From Rhodospirillum sp. (GTDB lineage: Bacteria; Pseudomonadota; Alphaproteobacteria; Dongiales; Dongiaceae), in assembly GCA_013822765.1 (NCBI GenBank), contig PNKY01000001.1, forward strand, positions 620,001-684,000: DNA of 64,000 nucleotides, written 5' to 3'. Below, piece after piece: positions 7,480-17,271 of the stretch. The stretch's first letter is position 1; every line of letters begins with the position of its first letter. Below the pieces are notes generated by a model, which saw only the letters and a program-made list of their open reading frames with translations, was not told the origin of the DNA and did no database searches. The translations under genes and the position numbers were made by a program.

Positions 7480-9348
7480 CTAGTGCGCCATCACCCAGCG
7501 ACGCGCGGCATGGCGGCCCCGCGCTGAGTCTTCCTCGAACAACGCGGCAAGCTGCTCCAGCACGGTGCCTCCCAATTGCTCGGCGTCGACGATCGTAACG
7601 GCCCGGCGGTAGTATCGTGTCACGTCGTGGCCGATGCCGATGGCGAGCAGCTCGACCGGCGATTTGGTCTCGATCCAGTCGATCACTTCGCGCAGGTGCT
7701 GCTCCAGGTAGTTGCCGGGATTGACCGACAGCGTCGAATCATCGACCGGCGCGCCGTCGGAGATCACCATCAGGATCCGGCGCTGCTCGGTGCGCTGGAC
7801 CAGGCGGTTGTGCGCCCACAGCAGCGCCTCGCCGTCGATATTCTCCTTGAGGATACCCTCGCGCAACATCAGGCCCAGGTTCTTGCGGGCGCGCCGCCAC
7901 GGCGCGTCGGCCGACTTGTAGATGATGTGACGCAGGTCGTTGAGGCGCCCAGGGTTGGCCGGCTTGCCGGCGTTGATCCACGCCTCGCGCGACTGGCCGC
8001 CCTTCCACATGCGGGTGGTGAAGCCGAGCACCTCGACCTTGACGCCGCAGCGCTCCAGTGTGCGTGCCAAAATGTCGCCGGTCATGGCGGCGACAGTGAT
8101 CGGCCGCCCGCGCATGGAGCCGGAATTGTCGATCAGCAGCGTGACCACGGTGTCGCGGAACTCGGTGTCGGTCTCGCGTTTGTAGGACAGCGGCAGATCC
8201 GGATTCACGATCACCCGCGGCAGGCGCTTGCTGTCGAGCAGCCCTTCCTCGAGGTCGAACACCCACGACCGGTTCTGCTTGGCGAGCAGGCGGCGCTGCA
8301 GGCGGTTGGCGAGCTTCGCCACCACGGTCTGCAGCGCATTCAGCTGCTGGTCGAGCAGCGCGCGCAGGCGCGTCAGCTCATCCGGGTCGCACAGCTCGTG
8401 CGCCTCGACCACTTCGTCGAACTGCTGCGTGAAGCTCTTGTAGGCCGGCTCGTTGCGGCGCTTCCCGATCGGCTCGTCGTTGCGGCGGCCGGGATTGCCG
8501 GGCTGCTCTTCGCCGCCCTGCGCCGGCATCTCCATTTCCTGCTCGCCCGAATCCATCTCCTCCGCTTCCGCCTCGGCTTCCTGCTGGGCGTCCATCTGGG
8601 TGGAGGATTCGGATTGCTGCTGCTTGCCGCTCTTCTGTTGCGGCTGCTGCTGCTTGTTCGGGTCCTGCTGGTCCTGGTCGTCCTGGTCGTCGCGCTCGCT
8701 CTCAAGCTCCTCGTCGGTCTGCTCGAGCTCCATGTCGGCGAGCAGGCGGCGCACCGCCTTGGCGAAATTGCGCTGGTTGGCGAGCTTGTCCTTGAGGCCG
8801 GCGACGTCGTCCAGGACCTTCTGCGCGAAATCCGTGCGCCAGGCATTGACCATGGCGCGCGCGGATTCCGGAACCGCATCGCCGGTCAAGGTTTCGCGCA
8901 CCATCAGGCGCATGACCTCGGCCAGGTTGCCTTCCTCGCGGGTGTTGATCCGCGCGTAGCCCTTGACCCGGCACTGCTCTTCGAGCGCTGCGCGCAGGTT
9001 CTGCTTCACGCCCGTCATCTTGCGCGAGCCGATCGCCTCGTAGCGCGCCTGCTCGACCGCGTTGAACACGTCGCGCGCGAGCGGCGTCTTCGGGCATTCC
9101 TTGGCATGGACCCGCGCGTTGTGGTGCCTGAGCTTGAGCGCGATCGCATCCGCTTCGCCGCGGGTCTGCGCCACCTCGTGGGTGGGCAGGCTCTTGGACG
9201 GCAGCGGCAACCGCGCCTCGTTGCCCAGCAACGCAGCCGGGCCGGGCGCGAAGGTCGCCTGCAAATCGTTGCGCTCCGAGATCGCGCGCATCGCCGCGCC
9301 GGTGGCGCGCCGGAATTCCTCGACCGCGTTGGCTGGCTTGCTGGTCAT
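7480..9348 (-). CDS. cobT: Aerobic cobaltochelatase subunit CobT
   Basis: 622 residues. It has the three-part CobT layout: an N-terminal helical domain, a central highly acidic Gln/Glu-rich linker (about residues 215-295) and a C-terminal von Willebrand A domain with a MIDAS motif in [13 protein letters not shown]. CobS and CobT form the AAA+/VWA chaperone-like complex that works with CobN to insert cobalt into hydrogenobyrinic acid a,c-diamide in aerobic vitamin B12 synthesis. cobN is not in this window, which is common. cobT follows cobS with a 13-bp gap, so the two are almost certainly co-transcribed. Confidence 0.96.
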   Translation of the reverse strand: MTSKPANAVEEFRRATGAAMRAISERNDLQATFAPGPAALLGNEARLPLPSKSLPTHEVAQTRGEADAIALKLRHHNARVHAKECPKTPLARDVFNAVEQARYEAIGSRKMTGVKQNLRAALEEQCRVKGYARINTREEGNLAEVMRLMVRETLTGDAVPESARAMVNAWRTDFAQKVLDDVAGLKDKLANQRNFAKAVRRLLADMELEQTDEELESERDDQDDQDQQDPNKQQQPQQKSGKQQQSESSTQMDAQQEAEAEAEEMDSGEQEMEMPAQGGEEQPGNPGRRNDEPIGKRRNEPAYKSFTQQFDEVVEAHELCDPDELTRLRALLDQQLNALQTVVAKLANRLQRRLLAKQNRSWVFDLEEGLLDSKRLPRVIVNPDLPLSYKRETDTEFRDTVVTLLIDNSGSMRGRPITVAAMTGDILARTLERCGVKVEVLGFTTRMWKGGQSREAWINAGKPANPGRLNDLRHIIYKSADAPWRRARKNLGLMLREGILKENIDGEALLWAHNRLVQRTEQRRILMVISDGAPVDDSTLSVNPGNYLEQHLREVIDWIETKSPVELLAIGIGHDVTRYYRRAVTIVDAEQLGGTVLEQLAALFEEDSARGRHAARRWVMAH

Positions 9349-9361
9349 CGCCGGTTCAGCT

Positions 9362-10357
9362 TCAGGCGAGCTGCACCTTTCCCGCGCTGTCCTTCAGATC
9401 GACGCCGAAGCAGCGCTGGAAATACTCGGCCACCACCGGGCGCTCCAGCTCGTCGCACTTGTTGAGGAACGAGACGCGGAACGCGAAGCCGATATCGCCG
9501 AAGATGCGCGCATTCTCGGCCCAGGTGATGACCGTGCGCGGGCTCATGACGGTGGAGATGTCGCCGTTGATGAAGCCGGCGCGCGTCAGCTCGGCGCAGG
9601 ACACCATCGCCTTGATGGTCTTGCGGCCGGCCTCGTTGTCGTAGCTTGGCGACTTCGACAGCACGATGCCGACCTCGTCCTCGTGCGGCAGGTAGTTCAG
9701 GGTCGCAACGATGTTCCAGCGGTCCATCTGGCCCTGGTTGATCTGCTGCGTGCCGTGATAGAGGCCGGTGGTGTCGCCGAGCCCGACCGTGTTCGAGGTG
9801 GAGAACAGGCGGAACGCCGGATGCGGGCGGATGACGCGGTTCTGGTCGAGCAGCGTCAGCTTGCCCTCGACCTCCAGCACGCGCTGGATCACGAACATCA
9901 CATCCGGCCGGCCGGCGTCGTATTCGTCGAACACCAGCGCCGTCGGGTGCTGCAGCGCCCAGGGCAGCAGGCCTTCGCGATACTCGGTCACCTGCTTGCC
10001 GTCGCGCAGGACGATCGCGTCCTTGCCGATCAGATCGATGCGGCTGATGTGGCTGTCAAGATTGACGCGGATGCACGGCCAGTTGAGGCGCGCCGCCACC
10101 TGCTCGATATGGGTCGACTTGCCGGTGCCGTGATAGCCCTGGATCATGACGCGGCGGTTGTAGGCAAAGCCCGCCAGGATCGCCATCGTGGTGTCGTGGT
10201 CGAAGCGGTAGCTCTCGTCGACATCCGGCACATGCTCGGACTTCTGGCTGAAGCCCGGCACCTGCATCTCGGAATCGAGGCCGAAGACCTGACGCACCGA
10301 AATGGTGATGTCCGGCAGTGTCGATGTTTCCGCAGCCGCGGCGGTGAAAGTCGCCAT
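9362..10357 (-). CDS. cobS: Aerobic cobaltochelatase subunit CobS
   Basis: 331 residues from the ATG at 10355-10357 ([10 protein letters not shown]). The conserved CobS N terminus [16 protein letters not shown] follows soon after. Walker A is GYHGTGKST at residues 74-82, Walker B is [13 protein letters not shown], and [18 protein letters not shown] is the sensor/CobS signature. This AAA+ ATPase assembles with CobT to drive CobN-dependent cobalt insertion. It lies upstream of cobT in the same operon, with the J-domain gene further upstream. Confidence 0.96.
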   Translation of the reverse strand: MATFTAAAAETSTLPDITISVRQVFGLDSEMQVPGFSQKSEHVPDVDESYRFDHDTTMAILAGFAYNRRVMIQGYHGTGKSTHIEQVAARLNWPCIRVNLDSHISRIDLIGKDAIVLRDGKQVTEYREGLLPWALQHPTALVFDEYDAGRPDVMFVIQRVLEVEGKLTLLDQNRVIRPHPAFRLFSTSNTVGLGDTTGLYHGTQQINQGQMDRWNIVATLNYLPHEDEVGIVLSKSPSYDNEAGRKTIKAMVSCAELTRAGFINGDISTVMSPRTVITWAENARIFGDIGFAFRVSFLNKCDELERPVVAEYFQRCFGVDLKDSAGKVQLA

Positions 10358-10485
10358 CTCGAAAAATCCCGATTTCTTTGATTGACGGGTGTTTTTAGCC
10401 GATTCCAACTGGCCCGGCTAGGCCACAGCCGACGTGGGGAATTGCACCAGCGTCAACCCTGGAATGCGCGAAAGCCGGCCTTTGG

Positions 10486-11139
10486 CTAGCGGATAGCCAC
10501 GGCCTTCAGGGTGCTGTAGGCCTGGTTCACCACTTTCAACTGCTCTTCGGCCGATTTGTCGCCGCCGTTGATGTCCGGATGCAGCTTCTTAACGAGGGTC
10601 CGGTAACGAGTCCGGATCTCCGCCATGGTGACCGGTGCCGTCAGCTCCAGGACAGCCAGCGCCTGCTCTTCCTTGCTGAGGCGCGAATTGCGCTTCTGCT
10701 CCTCGCGGGCGCGGGTTTTCCTGGCCTGCGCCGCGCTGTCCAGCGCCTCCGCCACATCGTCGGGAATGAATGTCGAGCGCGGCGCGGCGGGGCGGCCGGT
10801 AGGTCCATGCGCGCCCCATTTGCCCAGCGGCCAGGTCGGCCTCTGGCCCACCACGTCGTTGCGCACCTGGCGCTCGATCTCGGCCTGGCTCATGCCGGCG
10901 TAGTAGTCCCACGCCTTGTTGTAGTCGCGCACGTGGTCGAGGCAGAACCAGAAATACTCGTTGAGCTGCGTGCGCGATTTCGGCGCGCGATAGACACCGG
11001 GCAGGTCGCACTCCGGATGCTGGCAATGTGTCGGCTGCGGCGGCGTCTCGGGTTCATAGAAACGCGGCCGCCGCTTGCGCGGGGCGTCGCCCTGTGCGCG
11101 CGGCTCGGTCTGCGTCTTCTGAGTGCCCACCTTGCTCAT
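10486..11139 (-). CDS. J-domain (DnaJ-like) molecular chaperone protein
   Basis: 217 residues from the ATG at 11137-11139 (MSKVGTQKTQ). The J domain is at the C terminus, about residues 155-215, with HPDINGG providing the HPD tripeptide that stimulates Hsp70 ATPase. The N-terminal part has a HCQHPECDLPG...CLDHVRDYN segment whose Cys/His spacing suggests metal binding. This architecture, next to cobST, is typical of Alphaproteobacteria, where bolA is often the adjacent divergent gene. Here bolA lies about 6 kb away. Hsp70 partnership is family knowledge; the client is unknown. Confidence 0.92.
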   Translation of the reverse strand: MSKVGTQKTQTEPRAQGDAPRKRRPRFYEPETPPQPTHCQHPECDLPGVYRAPKSRTQLNEYFWFCLDHVRDYNKAWDYYAGMSQAEIERQVRNDVVGQRPTWPLGKWGAHGPTGRPAAPRSTFIPDDVAEALDSAAQARKTRAREEQKRNSRLSKEEQALAVLELTAPVTMAEIRTRYRTLVKKLHPDINGGDKSAEEQLKVVNQAYSTLKAVAIR

Positions 11140-11310
11140 GCTGACAGTATGCGAAGGCGCTTCGCCACTGGCAAGGAAAACGCGATGCGCTGCTTTGCCG
11201 CCGGATCGCCTGCAATACTTCCGTATCGGTCGACATCGGCACGGCGGAGAGCTACCCTGGCGATGAACTCGAGGCGCAGAATCTTCGAGCGGTTTGGGGA
11301 GGGCGCGATC

Positions 11311-11928
11311 ATGAAAGTGATCGGTGTCGGGGTGGGTAGGACGGGGACCTATTCGCTCAAGCTTGCGCTGGAGCGGCTGGGCCTTAGGCCATGCCATCAT
11401 ATGGAAGAAGTAATCCACAATCCGCCTGTGCACGTGCCGCTATGGTCTGCCGCGTTGCAGGGCCGTGCGGATTGGGCGGCGATCTATCGCGACTATGCCA
11501 GCGCCGTCGATTGGCCGACGGCGGGCTTCTTCCGCGAATTGAACACGATCTATCCTACCGCGAAGTTCGTGCTTACGCACCGGAGTTCCGAAAGCTGGAT
11601 CTAGAGCTTCTCGGAGACAATCTACAAGCTGACCACCGGCGCGGTGCTGGTGCCGCCGCAAATGAGGCCGTTCGTCGACATGGCTGGCGGCGTGATCGCC
11701 AGGACCGGTTTTCCCATCGGCCTGGACGCGGCAGGGTTGGGTCGCGCCTTCGCTGCGCACAGCGACGCGGTCAAGGCGACAATCCCCGCGGACCGGCTGC
11801 TGGTCTACCAGGTGAAGGAAGGCTGGGCTCCGCTTTGCGCATTCCTCGGCGTGGCGGAACCGGCGGAGCCGTTTCCCCGCACCAACAATCGCACCGAGTT
11901 CTGGGACAGACTGGCCGGCGGGACGTAG
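11311..11928 (+). pseudogene. Sulfotransferase family gene (Sulfotransfer_4 type) interrupted by an in-frame amber codon
   Basis: The reading frame opens at ATG 11311 after a GGGGAGGG ribosome site and begins MKVIGVGVGRTGTYSLK, the PAPS-binding loop of this sulfotransferase-like family. It runs to FVLTHRSSESWI and meets TAG at 11602-11604. The same frame then continues without a shift: SFSETIYKLTTGAVLVPPQ ... VYQVKEGWAPLCAFLGV ... to a normal stop at 11926-11928. The join recreates the family's ESW..SF..TIY helix. A single substitution of a CAG or GAG codon explains the break. Without the stop the product would be 205 residues, near the family's usual length. Either a recent pseudogene or a sequencing error. 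Confidence 0.82.
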
Positions 11929-11937
11929 CAACGCGCG

Positions 11938-12906
11938 TCAGCGGCGGCGCGCATCGCCGTATGCGATCGCCGCGACCCCCAGGAAGATCAGCACGCCGCC
12001 GGCGATCAGGCTGGCCGGCAATGATTCGCCCAGCCACAGCGTCGATGCGATCAAGCCCCAGGCCGGCACGGCAAGATAGGACAGCGAAATCGTGCTGGAC
12101 GGCAACGCGCGCTGCAGGCTGACCGACGCCCAGAACGCGAACGCGGTCGCGAGCGGACCATTGTACAGCAGCATCCAGATCAGCTGCCAATTCCAGTCCG
12201 CGTGGAATGGCCCATCGATGACGTAGGCGAGCACGCACATCGGCGCCAGCAGCAACGACATCTGGATCGGCGCCAGTTGCAGCGGCGAGAGATGCCAGGT
12301 GTGGCGCCGCGTGTGCAGGATCGCGATCGCCCACATGACCGCGCCGAACAGCAGCAAGCCGTTGCCGAGCAGCACGTGATTGTCCGACCAGTCGATGCTG
12401 GCTGGATTGAGCAGCACGACCAGGCCGGCAAGCCCGGCGGCCATGCCGGCGAACCGCCAGCGCGTCAGCTTCTCGCCGAAGAACAGGATCGCCGCCGGCA
12501 GGACCCACAGCGGCGACGTGTAGGAGAGGATCGCCGACCGTCCGGCCGGGATGAACTGGATGCCGACGGTCGTGAGGGTCATGAACACGTACATCTGGAA
12601 GAACGAGACCGACCAGATCACCGGCCAGTCCGCCTTGGTCGGCTTTGCCAGCCGCCCGGTCACCGCCAGCAGCGCGAACAGGCACGCGGCGCCCAGCGCC
12701 AGGCGCGCAACCACGAACCACAGCGGCGGCATCAGGTGCACGACCATTTTCATGATCGGCCAGTTGAGGCCCCAGATCAGCACCAGGATGGCGAACACGC
12801 CATAGGCCGCGCCGCGTGACAGCGGCGCATGCGCGGGCTTCTGGACGACGGGCTTGGCGCCGTGCTGCGACTCGGCCGAATCGGTCAAAGTTGGGGACTC
12901 GTTCAA
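11938..12906 (-). CDS. EamA/DMT superfamily permease
   Basis: 322 residues with about ten hydrophobic segments arranged as two EamA repeats. The first begins AAYGVFAILVLIWGLNWPIMK and the second LPSSTISLSYLAVPAWGLI. WGLNWP and the PxxA/G-rich helices are typical of drug/metabolite transporters in the inner membrane, which export amino acids, metabolites or drugs. A 30-residue polar N-terminal tail precedes the first helix. The substrate is unknown. It is convergent with the disrupted sulfotransferase and divergent from the TelA cassette. Confidence 0.88.
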   Translation of the reverse strand: MNESPTLTDSAESQHGAKPVVQKPAHAPLSRGAAYGVFAILVLIWGLNWPIMKMVVHLMPPLWFVVARLALGAACLFALLAVTGRLAKPTKADWPVIWSVSFFQMYVFMTLTTVGIQFIPAGRSAILSYTSPLWVLPAAILFFGEKLTRWRFAGMAAGLAGLVVLLNPASIDWSDNHVLLGNGLLLFGAVMWAIAILHTRRHTWHLSPLQLAPIQMSLLLAPMCVLAYVIDGPFHADWNWQLIWMLLYNGPLATAFAFWASVSLQRALPSSTISLSYLAVPAWGLIASTLWLGESLPASLIAGGVLIFLGVAAIAYGDARRR

Positions 12907-13117
12907 GAGCGCGAAAAATCCATTCTATCCGCGGGTTGACCGGGGCGACCATCCGCCTGTTGTGCATGGAGGGTCCGCGTTTCTGCGCGGACGTGGCGCC
13001 AATACGATCGAACTGATACACCCTTGCGCGGTAGGGTTTAGGTGACCATGTTACTGGAACCGCAATTCGGGAGGCGGTGGGGTTGATCCAATATCGCGTC
13101 ATCGGCTCGGGGGCGGC

Positions 13118-13894
13118 ATGAGTGCCAGGCGCGCCGCGTCGCTTATCCTGTCCGATCCGCTCACCTGGGCCGCGTGTCTGATCACCGCCGCGGCGGTTGG
13201 CGCATTCTTCTGGTGGTTCCAGCCCGATCTCGTCATGGCCGCGAGCGCGCTCGGCGTCGCCGCCATCGTCCTGCTTGCGTGGCCGATCCTGCTCGCGCGC
13301 TCGTCGGGGTTTGCCGCGCGGCTCTATGGCAGCGACGCGGCGGAGCGGTTCGGCAGCGAAGAGGACCTGGCCGCGCTGGAGGCCGACCTGAAAGAGTTCG
13401 GCGCCGAGCAGGGCGTTGCCCAGCTCCGTATGCTGCGTGAGAAATATGACAACCTGGCGGAGATCCTGCGGGAAAAGCTGAATGCCGGCGAGCTCACGTA
13501 CTCGCGCTATGTCGCGATGGCGGAGCAGGTGTTCCTGTCCGGCCTCGATTCCCTCAAGGAAGCGGCGATGTCGCTGAAAAGCATCAGCAAGATCGACCCG
13601 GACTACGCTCACGCCCGCCTCGGCGAGCTGAAAAAGATTTCGGTCGAGCCCGCACACAAGGATGAACTGGATGCCCTGACGCGGCGACTGAGCCTCTATG
13701 ACGAGCAGAAGACGCGCGTCGCCGGGCTGCTGGCGCAGAACGAGGCGGCGATGACCGTGCTGGACCGGACTGCGACCGCGATCGCGCAGGCCAAGACGGG
13801 TGAGGGCAGGGCCAGTCTGGATGCCAAGACCGCTATCGCGGAACTCGAAGCGCTGGCCAAGCGGGCCGGCAAATACGCCGTGCAAGGGCGCTGA
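13118..13894 (+). CDS. TelA-associated membrane coiled-coil protein (XpaC-like position)
   Basis: 258 residues. Two N-terminal membrane segments (about residues 16-34 and 38-60: LTWAACLITAAAVGAFFWWF and a Leu/Ala-rich helix) are followed by a long helical, charged cytoplasmic region with heptad-like Leu spacing. It is the first gene of a tight run ending at 17271, 11 bp before telA. In Firmicutes and many proteobacteria telA is paired with a membrane protein of the XpaC family, and this gene takes that place. The sequence match to XpaC is not clear by eye, so the call rests on topology and neighbourhood. It probably anchors the TelA protein. Confidence 0.65.
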   Translation: MSARRAASLILSDPLTWAACLITAAAVGAFFWWFQPDLVMAASALGVAAIVLLAWPILLARSSGFAARLYGSDAAERFGSEEDLAALEADLKEFGAEQGVAQLRMLREKYDNLAEILREKLNAGELTYSRYVAMAEQVFLSGLDSLKEAAMSLKSISKIDPDYAHARLGELKKISVEPAHKDELDALTRRLSLYDEQKTRVAGLLAQNEAAMTVLDRTATAIAQAKTGEGRASLDAKTAIAELEALAKRAGKYAVQGR

Positions 13895-13905
13895 AGAGGG
13901 GTGAC

Positions 13906-15099
13906 ATGAGCGATCAGCAAAGCGTGACGACCGGCGCGTCTGTTCCGGCGCTGCATCTCAACCTGGACATCGCAGGCGCCAAGAGCGAGGCGGCCATCGC
14001 ACCGGCCGGCGATCCGGCGCTGGACAAGCGCGCCGACGAGTTCGTGCAGCGCCTGCTCGATCTCGGTGGTCGTGGCGATCAGGGTAGTGATGACGCGGCC
14101 GCGGCGATCGCGGCCATGGGGAAGGGGCTGCAGCGCGAGGCTTCGCAGCGCAGCCAGATGCTGAAGCAGCCGATCATGGCGCTCGGCCACAGCGCCGACG
14201 ACGGCGGCCCGGTCGCCAAGGGCCTGGTCGACCTGCGCATGCAGGTCGAGGGGCTGGACCCGGCGAAGTTCGATCTCGAGCCTGGCTGGGTCAGCCGCAG
14301 CCTCGGCTTCATTCCCGGCATCGGCAACCCGATCAAGCGCTACTTCATGCGCTTCGAGAACGCGCAGACGGTGATCGACTCCATCATCGCCTCGCTCAAG
14401 AAGGGCCGCGAGCAGCTCGGCCGCGACAACGTCACCCTGGCCGAGGACCAGAAGGCGATGTGCGCGCTGACGCACAAGCTGGCGCGCCAGGTTTCGCTGG
14501 CCGAACTGCTGGATCGGAAGCTCGAGGCCAAGCGCGCCGAGCTCGCGGGCGACGAAGCCAAGCGCAAGTTCCTGGAGGAGCAGCTGCTGTTCCCGCTGCG
14601 CCAGCGGACCATGGACCTGCAGCAGCAGCTGGCGGTCAACCAGCAGGGCGTGCTCGCGGTCAACCTCATCGTCGCCAACAACAAGGAGCTGATGCGCGGC
14701 GTCGACCGCTCGCTCGACGTGACGGTCAACGCGCTGCAGGTCGCGGTCACGGTGGCGCTGGCGCTCGCAAACCAGAAGGTCGTGCTCGACAAGGTCGAGG
14801 CGATCAACAAGACCACCTCCGACATCCTGGCCGGCACGGCGCAGCGGCTGAAGCAGCAGGGCGCCGACATCCAGCGCCGCGCGTCCTCGGCGATGCTCGA
14901 CATCAACGCGCTCAAGTCGGCGTTCGCCGACATCACCACCGCGCTCGACGAGATCGCGCGCTATCGGCGCGAGGCGCTGCCGCAGATGGCGGCCAGCATC
15001 ATCGAGTTCGACAAGCTGTCGGCCAAGGGCGAGGAGGCGATCCGCAAGCTGGAGCAGGGCCGGGCGGCGGAACCCACGTTGCAGATCACGTCCGAATAG
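13906..15099 (+). CDS. telA: Toxic anion resistance protein TelA family
   Basis: 397 residues, soluble and almost entirely helical. The family core is visible: ADEFVQRLLDL near the N terminus, GFIPGIGNPIKRYFMRFENAQ, and the long helix QQLAVNQQGVLAVNLIVANN followed by NKELMRGVDRSLDVTVNALQ. TelA proteins (PF05816) were named for tellurite resistance on plasmids, but chromosomal homologues more generally appear in envelope-stress and antimicrobial-tolerance loci; the mechanism is unknown. It sits between the membrane helical protein and the VWA protein with gaps of about 10 bp, indicating one transcript and probably one complex. Confidence 0.9.
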   Translation: MSDQQSVTTGASVPALHLNLDIAGAKSEAAIAPAGDPALDKRADEFVQRLLDLGGRGDQGSDDAAAAIAAMGKGLQREASQRSQMLKQPIMALGHSADDGGPVAKGLVDLRMQVEGLDPAKFDLEPGWVSRSLGFIPGIGNPIKRYFMRFENAQTVIDSIIASLKKGREQLGRDNVTLAEDQKAMCALTHKLARQVSLAELLDRKLEAKRAELAGDEAKRKFLEEQLLFPLRQRTMDLQQQLAVNQQGVLAVNLIVANNKELMRGVDRSLDVTVNALQVAVTVALALANQKVVLDKVEAINKTTSDILAGTAQRLKQQGADIQRRASSAMLDINALKSAFADITTALDEIARYRREALPQMAASIIEFDKLSAKGEEAIRKLEQGRAAEPTLQITSE

Positions 15100-15108
15100 G
15101 CAGGAACC

Positions 15109-16845
15109 ATGGCAATCGAACAGAAGTCATCCGGCCACAGCATCGTTCCCAAGTTGATCACGCTGGTGGTGCTGCTTGCGATCGCCGGCATCGGCGCTTC
15201 GGTGCTCTACCCGCAGTTCCAGGCCGCGCGCGGGCCCGCGGTGATATCGCAGGCCGACGCTTTGGATGACCTGAAGGAAAAGCTGACCAAGGTCGACGTG
15301 CGCGAGGAGATCGTGACCCAGGTGGCGCCGGTGGAGGCGACCGCCTCCGACCTGGCGCCGAGTCTGCCGCCGATCGAGACCTTCCCGATCGTCTCCAACC
15401 CGCAGACCGGCGCCAACAGCACGATTGTGGAGATCTTCACCTCGACCGAGAAATCCGGCAGCGGCACCGACGGCTGGATGGCGCAGACCGCCGAGGCTTT
15501 CAATGCCGAGCAGCACCGCCTCAACGACGGCACGGTCGCGCAGATCGCGATCCGCAAGATCGCGTCCGGCACGGCATACGAGTTCATCGGCTACCAGGCC
15601 TATCGCCCCGACGCCTTCTCGCCCTCCAATGAACTGTGGATCCGCATGGCGGAGGCGCGCGGCGTCAAGATGGTGAAGGTGCGCGACCGCACCGTCGGCA
15701 ACGTCGCCGGCATCGTGATGAAGGAAGAGCTGGCCGAGCGCCTGGAGAAGAGCTACGGCAAGATCGACCTCGGCAATGTGGTGGAGGAGGTGGTGCAGGG
15801 CCGCGTCGTCGCCGGCTACACCGACCCCTTCGCCTCCTCGACCGGCCTCAACTTCCTGGTCTCGGTGCTGGCCCATTTCGGCAAGGGCAGCGGCCAGGAG
15901 ATGCTGGCGCCCGAAGTGGTCAGCGCCTTCGAGCAGTTCCAGAAGGGCGTGCCGTTCGTCGCCCTCACCACCATCCAGATGCGCGATTCCGTGGTCAATG
16001 ATGGCTCGCTCGACACCTTCGTGATGGAATGGCAGACCTTCGCGCAGGCCAAGGCGCTGCAGAGCGGCTATCGCTTCGTGCCGTTCGGCCAGCGCCACGA
16101 CAATCCGCTTTATGCGGTCGGCGACTTGCCGCCGACGAAGATGGAGGCGCTCGAAGCCTTCGCCGAATATGTCGAGGCGCCCAAGGCCAGGAAGCTGGCG
16201 GAGCAGTACGGATTCGACCCCGACCTCAACTACGCTGCGCCCTACCAGCTGCCCGACGGCAAGATTCTGCTGGAGGCGCAGAAGGTATGGAAGAGCAAGA
16301 AGGACGCCGGCCGCCAGGTTGCCGCCGTGTTCCTGGCCGACGTCAGCGGCTCGATGCAGGGCAGTCGCATCGGTCAGTTGCAGCGCGCGCTGCGCGAAGG
16401 CGCCAAATACATCTCGCAGGAGAACTCCATCGGCCTGGTGGTGTTCAGCTCCGACGTCCGAGTGAAGCTGCCGATCCGCCCGTTCAAGCTGCTGCAGAAG
16501 TCGGCGTTCCTGACCGCGGTCGACCAGCTGTCGGCCAACGGCGGCACGGCGATGTATGACGGCGTCGCGGTCTCGCTGTCGATGCTGGCGGAGCAGGTGG
16601 CGAAGGACCCGACCCTGAAGCCGATGTTGTTCGTGCTGACCGACGGCGAGACCAACGAAGGCATGGTCTATGCGGACATGAGCGACGTGATCCAGGGCCT
16701 GAAGATCCCGGTCCACACCATCGGCTTCGAGGCCAAGATCGACGAACTCAGCAAGCTGTCCTCGCTGGTCGAAGCCGCCAGCATCAATGCCGGCGAGAGC
16801 GACGTTGCCTACAAGATCGGCAGCATGCTCAATTCGCAGATGTAA
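15109..16845 (+). CDS. Membrane-anchored protein with solute-binding-like and von Willebrand A domains
   Basis: 578 residues. One N-terminal membrane helix (LITLVVLLAIAGIGASVLY) is followed by a linker. The central domain, about residues 100-370, resembles a periplasmic binding protein: TSTEKSGSGTDGWMAQTAEAF, VVAGYTDPFASSTGLNFLVS. The C-terminal VWA domain, about 400-575, has an intact MIDAS: DVSGSMQGSR, then the Thr in GGTAMYDGV and the Asp in LTDGETNEG. Such fusions may sense a ligand and relay through metal-dependent protein contacts. The gene lies 9 bp downstream of telA. Topology predicts the large part outside the cytoplasm, whereas TelA is cytoplasmic. Confidence 0.82.
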   Translation: MAIEQKSSGHSIVPKLITLVVLLAIAGIGASVLYPQFQAARGPAVISQADALDDLKEKLTKVDVREEIVTQVAPVEATASDLAPSLPPIETFPIVSNPQTGANSTIVEIFTSTEKSGSGTDGWMAQTAEAFNAEQHRLNDGTVAQIAIRKIASGTAYEFIGYQAYRPDAFSPSNELWIRMAEARGVKMVKVRDRTVGNVAGIVMKEELAERLEKSYGKIDLGNVVEEVVQGRVVAGYTDPFASSTGLNFLVSVLAHFGKGSGQEMLAPEVVSAFEQFQKGVPFVALTTIQMRDSVVNDGSLDTFVMEWQTFAQAKALQSGYRFVPFGQRHDNPLYAVGDLPPTKMEALEAFAEYVEAPKARKLAEQYGFDPDLNYAAPYQLPDGKILLEAQKVWKSKKDAGRQVAAVFLADVSGSMQGSRIGQLQRALREGAKYISQENSIGLVVFSSDVRVKLPIRPFKLLQKSAFLTAVDQLSANGGTAMYDGVAVSLSMLAEQVAKDPTLKPMLFVLTDGETNEGMVYADMSDVIQGLKIPVHTIGFEAKIDELSKLSSLVEAASINAGESDVAYKIGSMLNSQM

Positions 16846-16866
16846 CCGGATGGATTGCTTGGACGC

Positions 16867-17271
16867 ATGCGGCCTTTCCTGATCTGGCTGATCGTGGCCA
16901 TCGCCGGCTTCGCCGGCGTCGGCGGCTATTGGCACACCCACCTGACCGAGGAGCCGCGCCGCGTCCTGGTGGTGGTCGATGCGTCCTATCCGATGGACGA
17001 TGATTGGGGCCGCGTCGGCGGCTGGCTGCGCAACCTGTCGCAACAGCGCTATGCCAGCTTCGCGCTGTTCACCGACAAGGGCAAGGTGCATGGTTGGCGC
17101 GGCCAGCTCGATCTCGGCGCCACCCGTCCGTACGCGCCACGCGCCTTGGACCGCGTGCTGCAATTGAGCGGCACGACAGACTTCGAGAGCGCGAGCCGGC
17201 GCATCCTCATCACCAACGCGCCGGCGAAAGATCTCGCCGCCTGGTCGGGCTGGGATATAATCCGGCCCTGA
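16867..17271 (+). CDS. Small membrane-anchored protein with a degenerate VWA-like start
   Basis: 134 residues from ATG 16867; a TTG at 16855 would add four residues. One N-terminal membrane helix (FLIWLIVAIAGFAGVGGYW) is followed by RRVLVVVDASYPMDDDWGR. This looks like the first strand and MIDAS loop of a VWA domain, but with DASYP in place of DxSxS, so metal binding is doubtful. About 100 residues follow, shorter than a full VWA fold. It is the last gene of the TelA cassette and overlaps nothing; bolA starts 11 bp later. No family was recognised beyond this resemblance. Confidence 0.6.
   Translation: MRPFLIWLIVAIAGFAGVGGYWHTHLTEEPRRVLVVVDASYPMDDDWGRVGGWLRNLSQQRYASFALFTDKGKVHGWRGQLDLGATRPYAPRALDRVLQLSGTTDFESASRRILITNAPAKDLAAWSGWDIIRP

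Noticed and set aside
7576..9465. Long plus-strand open frame antisense to cobT
   Set aside because: It mirrors the cobT coding strand, is Leu/Arg-rich with no family pattern, and exists because of high GC third positions. cobT itself has full motif support.
15127..17163. 678-codon minus-strand open frame opposite the VWA gene
   Set aside because: Antisense shadow of a gene with an intact MIDAS motif and close operon spacing.
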